Assembly: GCA_937863225.1 (NCBI GenBank)
Contig: CALMEI010000012.1
Coordinates: 42,621 to 106,620 of the forward strand
Reading direction: 5' to 3'
Length of the DNA: 64,000 nt
Source of the DNA: an uncultured Polaromonas sp.
Lineage (GTDB): Bacteria; Pseudomonadota; Gammaproteobacteria; Burkholderiales; Burkholderiaceae_C
This document shows positions 37,639 through 45,546 of the stretch, one piece after another (the stretch's first letter is position 1; every line of letters starts with the position of its first letter). Both the position numbers and the translations under genes were made by a program. The notes beneath the pieces are model-generated. The model saw nothing but the letters and a program-made list of their open reading frames with translations, was not told the origin of the DNA and ran no database searches.

Positions 37639-38382
37639 CTAGCTCGCGCGAATGCGCGCAACGTTGCGGTTCATGCTGTGGCGGATGATGTGGATATACA
37701 GCCAGCGTTTGAGCCCGCTCAAGTTGACGCCATGCTGCGCGTAGAAGTCATCCGGGGTGTCGAACAGCCCGAAGTCATGATTGATGCCATCCTTCTGGAT
37801 ATAGGTGTCTTTGCCGACCCAATCCACCGGTGGTTTTTGCAGGTTCGGCGTAGCCACGCCATACCCACAAAATGCTCCCCGATGGTCAACAAATCGCCGT
37901 TGCAAGGCCTGCAAATACCGACGATCCAAGATGAAACCTTCCAAGCGAATCCACTGCCCCGCAGACCAGATTTCAACCCAACTGTGGATGATGTCGCGCG
38001 GCGCAAGTTGGTAGGCAATGCCAGTGATCGCGCCCTTCTGCAGCGCCTTGTCTATCGTGAAGCCGTGGAAGCGGCCGGCCACGCCTACTGCCCGCAACAG
38101 TGCCATCAGCAAAGTGCCCTTGGTGTTGCATTGGCCAATGCCGTCGGCCAGCACCGTTGAGGCCAGCAAGTCATCCGATGCGTTGTAGCCAAAGGCAATA
38201 TCGTCGCGCACAAAGTTGTAGACCGCGCCGATGCGTTCGTGTTCACTGAGCTGCATCCAGCCACGGCGCGCGACCAGCTCTTGAATCGCGGGATGCCGGA
38301 AATCCAGCAGCGGGCTATCGGCCCGCCAACGGGCCAGTTCGTCATTCGTCGGTACCGAGCCAGAGGGTTGAACAATGTCCAT
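37639..38382 (-). CDS. Transglutaminase-like cysteine protease-fold protein linked to cadA
   Basis: The 247-residue protein starts at ATG 38382 (MDIVQPSGSVP), only 4 bp after the cadA stop, so the two are almost certainly co-translated. The transglutaminase-core triad is visible: cysteine in GIGQCNTKGTLL (~102), histidine in IIHSWVEIW (~141) and aspartate in LEGFILD (~158). No signal peptide or membrane helix is seen, so it is probably cytoplasmic. A link between this fold and a cadmium/zinc/lead ATPase is not part of the classic cad or pbr operons. The function is unknown: a protease, a peptide-cross-linking enzyme, or a metal-handling accessory. Confidence 0.82.
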   Translation of the reverse strand: MDIVQPSGSVPTNDELARWRADSPLLDFRHPAIQELVARRGWMQLSEHERIGAVYNFVRDDIAFGYNASDDLLASTVLADGIGQCNTKGTLLMALLRAVGVAGRFHGFTIDKALQKGAITGIAYQLAPRDIIHSWVEIWSAGQWIRLEGFILDRRYLQALQRRFVDHRGAFCGYGVATPNLQKPPVDWVGKDTYIQKDGINHDFGLFDTPDDFYAQHGVNLSGLKRWLYIHIIRHSMNRNVARIRAS

Positions 38383-38386
38383 GGTC

Positions 38387-40558
38387 TTAACCCCCAGTCC
38401 GCGCACGCAGCAAACGCAGCCCATTGCCAACCACCAGCAAACTCGCCCCCACATCGGCAAACACCGCCATCCACATGGTGCCTGTTCCGTAGAGCGTTAA
38501 GAACAAAAACACGGCTTTGATACCCAGCGCGAGCACAATGTTCTGAATCAAGATGGCGTGCGTTTGACGGGATAGCCGTACAAAGCGCGGTAGCTTGCGC
38601 AAGTCGTCGTCCATCAAAGCCACATCTGCCGTTTCAATCGCTGTGCCTGTGCCTGCTGCGCCCATGGCAAATCCGATATCTGAGCGTGCCAGAGCCGGTG
38701 CGTCGTTGATGCCGTCGCCCACCATACCCACTGCACCGTCTTGGCTGAGTTTGCTTTCAATGGCTTTGAGTTTGTCGTCTGGCAGTAAATCCCCGCGTGC
38801 TTCGTCAATGCCTACTTGCGCGGCGATTGCTTTTGCCGTGTGTACGTTGTCACCCGTCAGCATGACGGTTTTGATGCCTAAGCCGTGCAAGTCGGCAATG
38901 GCTTGGCGGCTGGTTTCTTTGACCGTGTCTGCCACGGCGAACAGGGCGTGCACTGTCGTGTCATCAAACAGCAAAATAACGGTTTTTCCCTGCTGTTCCA
39001 AGGCGGTCAAACGTGCCTCTAGTTCATCAGAGCAACGTCCCAATTCGTGCACCAAGCGGTGGTTGCCCAAATGGTAGAGCTTGCCGTCGATCACGCCTTT
39101 TGTGCCCCGTCCTGCCAAGGCTTCAAAGTCGTCTACGGATGTGAGCACGATGCCATCACGCTTGGCTGCGTCGGTCACAGCGCGTGAAACGGGGTGGTCT
39201 GAGCGACCTGCCAAGCTGGCAGCCAGTACACGAATATCTCCTGCAGACACATTGCTCAGCACTTCAAAATCCGTTTGCACAGGTTTACCGTGGGTGATGG
39301 TGCCCGTTTTATCCAGGGCGATCCATGCCAGCTTGCGCCCCTCTTCCAAATAGACGCCACCTTTGATCAACATGCCTTGTCTGGCTGCTGCAGCCAAACC
39401 GCTGACGATGGTGACCGGGGTTGATATCACCAGCGCACATGGGCAGGCGATGACCAGCAGTACCAGTGCTTTGTAAACCCAAGGGAACCAATCTGCGCCC
39501 ATCAACAAGGGAGGGAAGATCGCAATGGCCAATGCAATGATAAAAATGACCGGCGTATACACCCGTGCAAATTGATCCACAAACCGCTGTGTAGGCGCAC
39601 GAGCGCCTTGCGCTTCTTCGACCGCGTGGATGATGCGTGCCAAGGTGCTGTCGCCGGCAGCAGCTGTCACGAGGTACTCGAACGAGCCGGATTCGTTGAT
39701 CGTGCCCGCAAAAACGGGGTCGCCCTCCGCCTTTTCAACCGGCAAGCTTTCACCCGTGATGGGTGCCTGGTTGATGGCAGATTTTCCGCTGACGATGTTG
39801 CCATCCAGCGCGATGCGCTCCCCCGGCTTGATACGCACCCGCGCATTCACTGGCCCCGACTTAGCCGCCACTTCTAGCCACGAACCATCGCTTTGCAACA
39901 CCGTGGCACGTTCGGGCGTGAGCTGCATCAGCCCTTTGATGGCATTGCGCGCCCGGTCTAGCGATTTGGCTTCTATCAACTCAGCCACTGTGAAGAGCAC
40001 CATCACCATCGCCGCTTCTGGCCATTGCCCCAGAAAAATGGCACCCGTCACCGCAATGCTCATCAAGGCGTTGATGTTGAGATTGAAATTGCGAATCGCT
40101 ATCCAGCCCTTTTTATAGGTGGTCAGGCCACTCAATAACACTGCGACTAAGGCCAAAGTAGCGGATACCCAAGTAGGTAAAGCGGCCCAGCTCGCCGCCT
40201 CAGAACCAATAGCAGTCAAACCCGCCAAAGCCAAAGGCCACCAAGGTTTGTCGGGTTCGGGGGCGTGGTCTTCCAAAGGTTCAACACCCTTTGCCACCTC
40301 GGGCGTAAAGCCCAGCGAGCGCACAGCGTCCAAAATGGCTTCAATGGCTTTCGGCTCATGCGTCACCGTCAGCACACGCTTCATCAGATTAAATTCCATA
40401 CCCGCTACCCCCGGCATGCCACCCAGCTTGGAGCGCAGCAGGCCTTCCTCGGTCGGGCAATCCATTTGCATGATGCGAATGGGCGTTTGCATGCCTTGTG
40501 CGGTTAACTTAGCGCCGGCAAGTTCTTCAGGTGCTTTGATCAACGATGGCTTAGTCAT
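38387..40558 (-). CDS. cadA: CadA/ZntA-type Zn/Cd/Pb-translocating P1B-ATPase
   Basis: This ~723-residue P1B-2 ATPase has an N-terminal HMA domain with the metal motif MDCPTEE (not the copper CxxC form), eight membrane helices, and the transport motif CPC in IACPCALVIS. The phosphorylated aspartate is in ALDKTGTITHGKP, and GDGINDAPALA forms the hinge. It pumps Zn2+, Cd2+ or Pb2+ out of the cytoplasm. The ATG at 40558 (MTKPSLIKAPEEL) is chosen because the longer in-frame start at 40597 falls inside the CadR promoter spacer, upstream of any transcript start. CadR is divergent, and the transglutaminase-like gene follows in the operon. Confidence 0.95.
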   Translation of the reverse strand: MTKPSLIKAPEELAGAKLTAQGMQTPIRIMQMDCPTEEGLLRSKLGGMPGVAGMEFNLMKRVLTVTHEPKAIEAILDAVRSLGFTPEVAKGVEPLEDHAPEPDKPWWPLALAGLTAIGSEAASWAALPTWVSATLALVAVLLSGLTTYKKGWIAIRNFNLNINALMSIAVTGAIFLGQWPEAAMVMVLFTVAELIEAKSLDRARNAIKGLMQLTPERATVLQSDGSWLEVAAKSGPVNARVRIKPGERIALDGNIVSGKSAINQAPITGESLPVEKAEGDPVFAGTINESGSFEYLVTAAAGDSTLARIIHAVEEAQGARAPTQRFVDQFARVYTPVIFIIALAIAIFPPLLMGADWFPWVYKALVLLVIACPCALVISTPVTIVSGLAAAARQGMLIKGGVYLEEGRKLAWIALDKTGTITHGKPVQTDFEVLSNVSAGDIRVLAASLAGRSDHPVSRAVTDAAKRDGIVLTSVDDFEALAGRGTKGVIDGKLYHLGNHRLVHELGRCSDELEARLTALEQQGKTVILLFDDTTVHALFAVADTVKETSRQAIADLHGLGIKTVMLTGDNVHTAKAIAAQVGIDEARGDLLPDDKLKAIESKLSQDGAVGMVGDGINDAPALARSDIGFAMGAAGTGTAIETADVALMDDDLRKLPRFVRLSRQTHAILIQNIVLALGIKAVFLFLTLYGTGTMWMAVFADVGASLLVVGNGLRLLRARTGG

Positions 40559-40588
40559 AAATGTGGTTATTTCCGAATGATTTAACGC

Positions 40589-40619
40589 ATTAGACAACCT
40601 ATAGTTACTATAGAGTCAA
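40589..40619 (-). promoter_or_regulatory. MerR-type cadA promoter with 19-bp spacer and CadR operator
   Basis: On the minus strand, TTGACT (-35) is followed after exactly 19 bp by TCTAAT (-10). The spacer holds the dyad CTATAG-TAA-CTATAG. Long 19-20 bp spacers that need untwisting are the signature of MerR-family activated promoters, and the sequence fits CadR/PbrR/ZntR operators. It drives cadA and overlaps the region that must also serve cadR. Confidence 0.88.
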
Positions 40620-40639
40620 GAGAATTCAGGAATACCCCT

Positions 40640-41071
40640 ATGAAAATCGGTGAATTGGCAAATGTGGCGCGTTGCAGCGTGGAAACTATTCGTTACTACG
40701 AAAAAGAAGGCTTGTTGTTCGAACCTGGCAGGACATCTGGAAATTTCAGGTTGTACGGTGCAGAGCACGTCGAACGTTTGCGCTTCATCCGCAATTGCCG
40801 CACTTTGGACATGAGCCATGAAGAAATCCGTGCTTTGTTGCTGCTGACGGATCAACCTGCCGACGATTGTGGGGCGATCAATGACGTATTTGACCAGCAT
40901 ATTGCGCATGTAGATGAGCGTATACAAGAGCTTGTACAACTTAAAGCGCAGCTGAGTGTGTTGCGCCAGCAGTGTCAAACCGAACGGGCGGTAAATGCAT
41001 GCGGCATCCTTCAAGGGCTTGCGGCGATGGAAACTGAGCAAAAACAGGAGCGTCATACGCATCTGGGTTGA
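40640..41071 (+). CDS. cadR: CadR/PbrR-type MerR-family regulator
   Basis: The 143-residue MerR-family activator begins MKIGELANVARCSVETIRYY with the winged-helix domain (1-70). A long dimerisation helix and a C-terminal metal site follow. Metal-ligand cysteines are visible in PADDCGAIND (~77) and NACGILQGL (~118), and a short His tail HTHLG ends the protein, as in Cd(II)/Pb(II)-responsive regulators. It binds the dyad in the shared intergenic region and activates cadA by realigning the promoter when metal binds. AGGAA precedes the ATG. The His tail favours CadR over PbrR or ZntR, but the metal must be called probable. Confidence 0.92.
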   Translation: MKIGELANVARCSVETIRYYEKEGLLFEPGRTSGNFRLYGAEHVERLRFIRNCRTLDMSHEEIRALLLLTDQPADDCGAINDVFDQHIAHVDERIQELVQLKAQLSVLRQQCQTERAVNACGILQGLAAMETEQKQERHTHLG

Positions 41072-41179
41072 AGGCTCTAGCCACTCCCCAGAACCTCAGA
41101 TGCAAGCTTCGGATGTGATGGGCCATTTTCATGATCCTTTTATTTCCACGCCTTTTTTTCGTAATATTTAACATCACAC

Positions 41180-41200
41180 GTGATAATTTACTATTATCAC
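41180..41200. promoter_or_regulatory. Inverted repeat GTGATAAT-N5-ATTATCAC
   Basis: Two perfect 8-bp arms are separated by TTACT. It lies 67 bp (centre to centre) from the second dyad at 41242-41272 and has the same 5-bp spacer. It could be an accessory binding site for TnpT, or part of the resolution site for TnpS. Which of these applies is unresolved. Confidence 0.55.
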
Positions 41201-41230
41201 TTGTTATAAATTGACAAATTCAAGATCAAC

Positions 41231-41272
41231 TTGACATGTATTTTGGTATGTAATACACTATTACATACCAAA
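41231..41272 (+). promoter_or_regulatory. tnpT promoter overlapped by a 13-bp inverted repeat
   Basis: TTGACA (41231-41236), a 17-bp spacer and TACACT (41254-41259) make a near-consensus sigma-70 promoter. A perfect dyad TTTGGTATGTAAT-ACACT-ATTACATACCAAA (41242-41272) covers the spacer and the -10. A repressor bound there would block transcription, as KfrA proteins do at their own promoters. The geometry, long arms with a short spacer, also fits a tyrosine recombinase core site. Confidence 0.72.
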
Positions 41273-41293
41273 GTACGAAATAAAGGTAATGAC

Positions 41294-42352
41294 ATGGCCA
41301 GAGCAGGTATCTACAAGTCAGATGTGGTGAAAGCACGTGCTGCATTGGTGGCAAAAGGGGTGTACCCATCCATTGATGCCGTACGTATTGAGATGGGCAA
41401 TACGGGTTCCAAGGCGACGATTCATCGCTATTTGAAGGAGATTGAGGAAGAAAATGGTGGATCTTCTGTGCCACGCGTTGCTGTGAGCGAAGCCATCCAG
41501 GACCTTGTCAGCCGACTGTCTGAGCGATTGAGCGAAGAGGCGGATGCCCGCGTATCACAGCTGCAAACCCAACAAACCGAGCAACAAAGGTTGAGCCAGG
41601 AAGCGGCCACGGCTCTAAAAACAGAGCTGCAGACGACCCGCCAGCAGCTCGAACAGACCCAGCGTACTTTGGCAGATGAAAAAGCCAACCATGGCAAGAC
41701 CAACGAGGCATTGAGCGCTAAAACATTGGTATCGACGCAGTTGACCCAGCAGGTTAACGATCTACAGGAGCGGTTGGCCAGTGAAGAACGGCACCGGCAA
41801 TCCTTGGAAGAGAAACATCAGCATGCGCATCAAGCCTTGGAACACTTTCGCCAGGCATCCAAAGAGCAACGTGAGCAGGAGCAGCGCAAACACGAACAGC
41901 AAGTTCAGTATTTCCAAGCAGAACTGAAGAAAGTCAACGAAGTGCTGACGGCCAAGCAACATGAGGCGATCCATGCGCAGCAAGAGGGAGTTCGATTGTT
42001 GGGTGAGCTTTCTCGGGCACAGTCAGATGTGCATCAGCTACAGGAAACCGTGCGAAAACTGAACCCCTTGAAAGATGAGCTGGGACTGGCACAACGGCGC
42101 GTAGCGGAACTGGGAGAAAAGCTGGTGGCTCAGGAGGCGGTAAGCCAACGGGCTCAGGAGTCAAATGATGGTCTCAGAATCAAGCTTGAGGACTTGCAGG
42201 GGAAGAATCAGCAATTAGAGCTGAGCCTGGCGACCGCCACAGCATCAGCAGCTGCTCAGGAGCAGGTTGTGAGCAATATGCTTTTGCGTTTGAGCGCGAC
42301 GGCTCCCCTGCCGGTTCCAACAAAGGCGAAGCAACTTAGTTTACCGGAATAG
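41294..42352 (+). CDS. tnpT: KfrA-domain coiled-coil protein (TnpT-like)
   Basis: From ATG 41294 (MARAGIYKSDVVKARAAL) the protein has ~352 residues. A KfrA N-terminal helix-turn-helix domain (~1-110; IDAVRIEMGNTGSKATIHRYL) is followed by a very long Q/E/K/R-rich coiled coil (~85-320) and a short tail. KfrA proteins are autoregulated DNA-binding proteins. In Tn4651/Tn5041-type transposons a similar protein, TnpT, assists TnpS in cointegrate resolution. The upstream ATG at 41231 is rejected because it lies in the -35 box. It is the last gene before the right inverted repeat, 33 bp away, and is separated from tnpS by all the cargo. A plasmid-type KfrA origin is the alternative. Confidence 0.82.
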   Translation: MARAGIYKSDVVKARAALVAKGVYPSIDAVRIEMGNTGSKATIHRYLKEIEEENGGSSVPRVAVSEAIQDLVSRLSERLSEEADARVSQLQTQQTEQQRLSQEAATALKTELQTTRQQLEQTQRTLADEKANHGKTNEALSAKTLVSTQLTQQVNDLQERLASEERHRQSLEEKHQHAHQALEHFRQASKEQREQEQRKHEQQVQYFQAELKKVNEVLTAKQHEAIHAQQEGVRLLGELSRAQSDVHQLQETVRKLNPLKDELGLAQRRVAELGEKLVAQEAVSQRAQESNDGLRIKLEDLQGKNQQLELSLATATASAAAQEQVVSNMLLRLSATAPLPVPTKAKQLSLPE

Positions 42353-42385
42353 CAGTCAACGCAACTTCTCGAAAATTTCAATCAA

Positions 42386-42440
42386 ATCAATAAGTTAAGC
42401 CCATTCCTGCGTTGAATTACATGAATCCCTGCCGACCCTC
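42386..42440 (-). repeat. Right terminal inverted repeat (55 bp)
   Basis: Read on the minus strand from 42440 it begins GAGGGTCGGCAGGGATTCAT and matches the left end over 55 bp with a single mismatch. Confidence 0.94.
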
Positions 42441-42445
42441 TACTA
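42441..42445. repeat. 5-bp target site duplication TACTA (right)
   Basis: This is identical to 24262-24266. It marks the exact transposon-host junction. Confidence 0.93.
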
Positions 42446-42962
42446 CCCTAAAGTCACCATCGCCCCACCTTTTACACCTGTGCCGGGAACACGCTTGTTA
42501 GCCCGTGATGCCACATCCAAACAGATCTTGCTTGAAACCTTGCTGGCTTGGTGTGAGCAGCAAAATATGTCGTCTTTGCACATGCTATTTGGCAGTGAGG
42601 ATGACGTTAGCGCATGTCAAAAAGCAGGTCTCATGTTGCGGCACACCGTTCAATTTCATTGGACCAACAGGGAAACGCCATTCACCCACTTTGACGATTT
42701 TTTAACGACATTGACGCAAGAAAAACGCAAAAAAATTCGACAAGAACGACGCAAAGTAGCAGACGCAGGTGTCACTTTTCGCAGCGCTTTAGGCACGGAT
42801 ATCACCGAATCAGATTGGGACTTTTTCTACCAATGTTACGAAAGAACATATTGGGAGCATGGTAATGCGCCCTATTTAAGCCGCGATTTTTTTCGCATGA
42901 TGCAGCAAACCATGCCAGAAAATTGGCTGCTTTTCACAGCAACGCGAGACGGACAAGATGTT

Positions 42963-43027
42963 GCTACAAGTTTAATAGCACTTCAGGCAATAAATACGCC
43001 GTCTATAGGCCAAAATTCCATAAATAA
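42963..43027 (+). repeat. Dispersed repeat, copy 7, inside the FemAB-like gene (sense)
   Basis: The copy begins GCTACAAGTTTAATAGC and contains the exact core CTTCAGGCAATAAATACG, then CCGTCTATAGGCCAAAA. It is read in the sense direction as ATSLIALQAINTPSIGQ. The surrounding family normally goes straight from the VATSL strand to YGRHWG, so about 20 residues are an insertion. Confidence 0.85.
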
Positions 43028-43339
43028 AATTGCATATGGCCGGCACTGGGGCACGCTTGAAAGCATTGACTGTCTGCACTTTGAAGCTTGCTACTACCAA
43101 GCAATTGAGTGGTGTATTCAAAAGGGTTACCATCGATTTGAGGGTGGCGCTCAAGGCGAGCACAAAATGGCACGTGCATTGCTACCCATCAAAGCAAGCA
43201 GCGCCCACTGGGTTGCGCACCCTGAGTTTGCCAAAGCGATTCATCACTTTTTAAAGCGTGAAGAAATGGGGATTGGGAACTATCTAGACGACCTAAAAAG
43301 CCGTAGCCCTGTTAAAACAGCCGGGTTGTAGATTTGTCG

Positions 43340-44041
43340 TTAAACCGAATGTGATCTGAGCGCACTTTCGCTGGCGCGCACGCCATCGGGCGAACTGCGG
43401 TATTCAAAAGCAAACACGGCTGCTTCAACACGTGATCGCAGGTTCAGCTTTTCCATGATGTGCCTGACATGCAGCTTGACTGTGTTGTGGCTGATATCGA
43501 GCTCGCGTGCGATCACTTTGTTGCTTTGGCCGCGCGCGACATGTTCTAGCACTTGGCGTTCACGCTCAGTTAAGGACGCGACCAAATCACTCATCGCAGA
43601 TATTTTGGGCCCTGATTGCAGAATTTGGGCCAACTTCATGGTCATCGCTGATGACACCACCATTTCCCCACGTGCGGCGCGAACAATAGAGTCAATCACC
43701 TCTTCGGGCTCCATGTCCTTGAGCAAATAGCCACGTACGCCAGCGCGCAATGCTGCTGATAAATCTGCTTCGCTGTCACTCATGGTGAGAATAACCACCG
43801 GTGTTTCAAAGCCTTCAGCGCGAATGGTTCGCAGAATGCTTAATCCATCTGTCGAAGCCAGCCGCAAATCCAACACCAATAAATCTGGCTTTTGCTCTTC
43901 CAATATCCGAATAACTTGCGACGGCTCGCCAGTTGCTCCGACAACTTTCACGCCCGCACGGTGTTCCAGCAGCTCGGTTAAGCCACTGCGACACAATGAG
44001 TGGTCATCAACAAGCATGACGCGCAGTAATTCAACCACCAT
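43340..44041 (-). CDS. NarL/FixJ-family response regulator
   Basis: The ~233-residue regulator has an N-terminal receiver domain with the phosphoacceptor aspartate in PDLLVLDLRLA (~54) and acidic residues in MLVDDHS. The C-terminal LuxR-type helix-turn-helix (~155-215) includes SLTERERQVLEHVARGQSNK and ISHNTVKLHVRHIMEKL. The ATG at 44041 (MVVELLRVMLVDDH) overlaps the end of the kinase gene by 11 bp, so the pair is translationally coupled. It is probably a transcription factor for redox or nitrogen-oxide-responsive genes, judged from its partner. The target genes are not identifiable here. Confidence 0.9.
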   Translation of the reverse strand: MVVELLRVMLVDDHSLCRSGLTELLEHRAGVKVVGATGEPSQVIRILEEQKPDLLVLDLRLASTDGLSILRTIRAEGFETPVVILTMSDSEADLSAALRAGVRGYLLKDMEPEEVIDSIVRAARGEMVVSSAMTMKLAQILQSGPKISAMSDLVASLTERERQVLEHVARGQSNKVIARELDISHNTVKLHVRHIMEKLNLRSRVEAAVFAFEYRSSPDGVRASESALRSHSV

Positions 44042-45350
44042 ATTCTCCGTATTTTGCAGCATTGGCAGCGCCGTTGATTGTTCCGTTAATAGGAATAACC
44101 TTGTGTTGCTGTTTGGGTTGTGTCGCTTGCTGCGATGATGATGTTGGTATTTTCAAATACACACGTGTTCCTCCACCCTCATTTTCGCTTACTTCAATGT
44201 GTCCGCCAAGTTTTTGTGCACGCCCCCGCATGATATCCAAGCCAAAGTGCGTCGATGGTATGAGTTCTTGCGCAGCTGTCACTATAGTGGAAACGGACGG
44301 ATCTTGTAAGCCCAATCCATCATCTTCAATTGAAAATGACAACATGTCATTCATTTCAGCAATACTGACAACCGCATGCCTGGCCATAGAGTGTTTTGAG
44401 ATATTGGCCAAAGATTCTTGAATAATATGAAAAATTTGATCTTCTTGCTCAGCCGTTAAATCCAAATGCGGCACATCATTTTTTATTTCGAGTGAAATTC
44501 CTGTGCGATCCTCGAAATTTTCTTCAATTTCTTTCAGTGCGTGGAGCAAACCTAGAGGATCCATGCGCGTACGAAAATAGGTCATGATTTCACGCAAATT
44601 ATCATGTACTACCCCCACCGCTTTTTTGACGTCAGAGAAGTATTTTTGTGATACGACATCGTTGTGCGCCAGCATGGCATCATTCAATAATGGCAAACGC
44701 ATGCGTACATAGGTCAGCGTCTGTGCAATCGCATCGTGTACTTCGCTCACCATTTCTTGGCGTTCGCGAAGTACAGTCATTCGCAATCTTTCACGCTCAA
44801 GACGGTCTTTATACAGCGACAAACCCAGCATCTGTGCAATCAAACGCAAAACGCTTTGAGTCTGAACATCGATTTCGGTATAAGATTCAAAAAATAAGTT
44901 ATAAACCCCCAGCACTTGATTGCCATGCGGCAATGAAATGGCCAATACGCGTTGACAAGATTGACCAAAGTAAGTCTCGGTGTTGTGTTGCGCACACGAC
45001 TTAACGTCGTCCACCCAAGCCAATATGTTTTCACCAAAAGCCACGCCACACATGCCACAACCACGTTTAACAATGCGTTCAGCCTCCACTACTGTTTGGG
45101 GTAAGCCGGTGTGCGCAATCAGTCGCATGAACTTTTGATCATCACTCAAAATGCGAACAGCACCCGCTTGCGCGCCAGCCATTGACACAATCGAGATCAA
45201 AAACTCTTCCAACAAAGACTCTAAAGCCAAGCCTGAATTCGCAGCATTACTGAATTGACCAAAAGTCAAGCCAGCTTCGCCGTAGTCGGGCATGTTTGGC
45301 TGGTTTGGGGTGGTAGGCATGTTGATGGTCTGGCTCCGCGAATGCATCAT
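44031..45350 (-). CDS. Soluble GAF-domain sensor histidine kinase with a four-cysteine motif
   Basis: The ~439-residue kinase has no membrane segments. The GAF domain (~40-185) contains four cysteines, C98-x2-C101-x17-C119-x12-C132, with the first pair in KRGCGMCGVAF. A HisKA_3 dimerisation domain follows, with the phosphorylated histidine in VSEVHDAIAQTL (~205). The HATPase domain has IIQESLANISKHS (N box), EDDGLGL and HFGLDIMRGRA. A Q/N/G-rich tail ends the protein. The cysteine set would suit an iron-sulfur cluster or disulfide redox switch, as in AirS- or NreB-type oxygen/redox sensors; this is inferred. The alternative start MPTTPNQP at 45320 is possible. Confidence 0.88.
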   Translation of the reverse strand: MMHSRSQTINMPTTPNQPNMPDYGEAGLTFGQFSNAANSGLALESLLEEFLISIVSMAGAQAGAVRILSDDQKFMRLIAHTGLPQTVVEAERIVKRGCGMCGVAFGENILAWVDDVKSCAQHNTETYFGQSCQRVLAISLPHGNQVLGVYNLFFESYTEIDVQTQSVLRLIAQMLGLSLYKDRLERERLRMTVLRERQEMVSEVHDAIAQTLTYVRMRLPLLNDAMLAHNDVVSQKYFSDVKKAVGVVHDNLREIMTYFRTRMDPLGLLHALKEIEENFEDRTGISLEIKNDVPHLDLTAEQEDQIFHIIQESLANISKHSMARHAVVSIAEMNDMLSFSIEDDGLGLQDPSVSTIVTAAQELIPSTHFGLDIMRGRAQKLGGHIEVSENEGGGTRVYLKIPTSSSQQATQPKQQHKVIPINGTINGAANAAKYGEYGG

Positions 45351-45516
45351 TTATTTATCCAAGAGCATGGTATTCCATAATTTATTACTTATATATCGGA
45401 TTTACCCTAAGTTCCTTAATATTGACCGGAAGTATAGTTGTGTCGGATTGTCATTTGAAGCTGCCAGTTATCTATTTTTATGCGATAATCCCATATTGTT
45501 AATTCATCTGAATAGC

Positions 45517-45546
45517 AAGATAAGTGAAGATAAGTGAAGATAAGTG
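45517..45546. repeat. Three tandem 10-bp repeats (AAGATAAGTG)
   Basis: Three identical copies of AAGATAAGTG lie end to end, 48 bp before the rpmE2 start. They may be a repeated regulator site or simple slippage. Confidence 0.8.

Larger units (their letters stand above)
24267..42440. mobile_element. 18.2-kb Tn3-family transposon carrying zinc/cadmium/lead-type resistance
   Basis: Both ends, the target duplication and the interrupted host gene are all visible, so the boundaries are exact to the base. Inside are a Tn3-type transposase, a tyrosine recombinase and a KfrA-like protein, the last two resembling the TnpS/TnpT cointegrate-resolution pair of Tn4651/Tn5041-type elements. They flank a czc-type efflux operon, a Dsb remnant, a transglutaminase-like gene, cadA and cadR. 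None of the nine dispersed host repeats occurs in it, and its genes look more GC-rich than the host's. Both observations indicate arrival from another genome. Confidence 0.95.
42441..43331 (+). pseudogene. FemAB-like protein gene, 3' fragment
   Basis: This is the second part of the gene broken at 24,266. The frame continues YYPKVTIAPPFTPVPGTRLL and covers ~296 codons to the stop, including the GNAT-fold core and the conserved EGGAQGEHKMARALLP motif near the end. The family is COG3146/PF04339, often annotated as peptidoglycan biosynthesis or N-acetyltransferase-like; its biochemical role is unclear. A GTG at 42480 could start a shorter protein, so residual expression is possible. Repeat copy 7 lies in frame inside this fragment and adds the peptide LIALQAINTPSIGQ between strands of the domain. 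Confidence 0.92.

Noticed and set aside
24267..42440. Integrative conjugative element or genomic island
   Set aside because: There are no conjugation, replication or tRNA attachment features. The ends, 5-bp duplication and transposase define a Tn3-family transposon.
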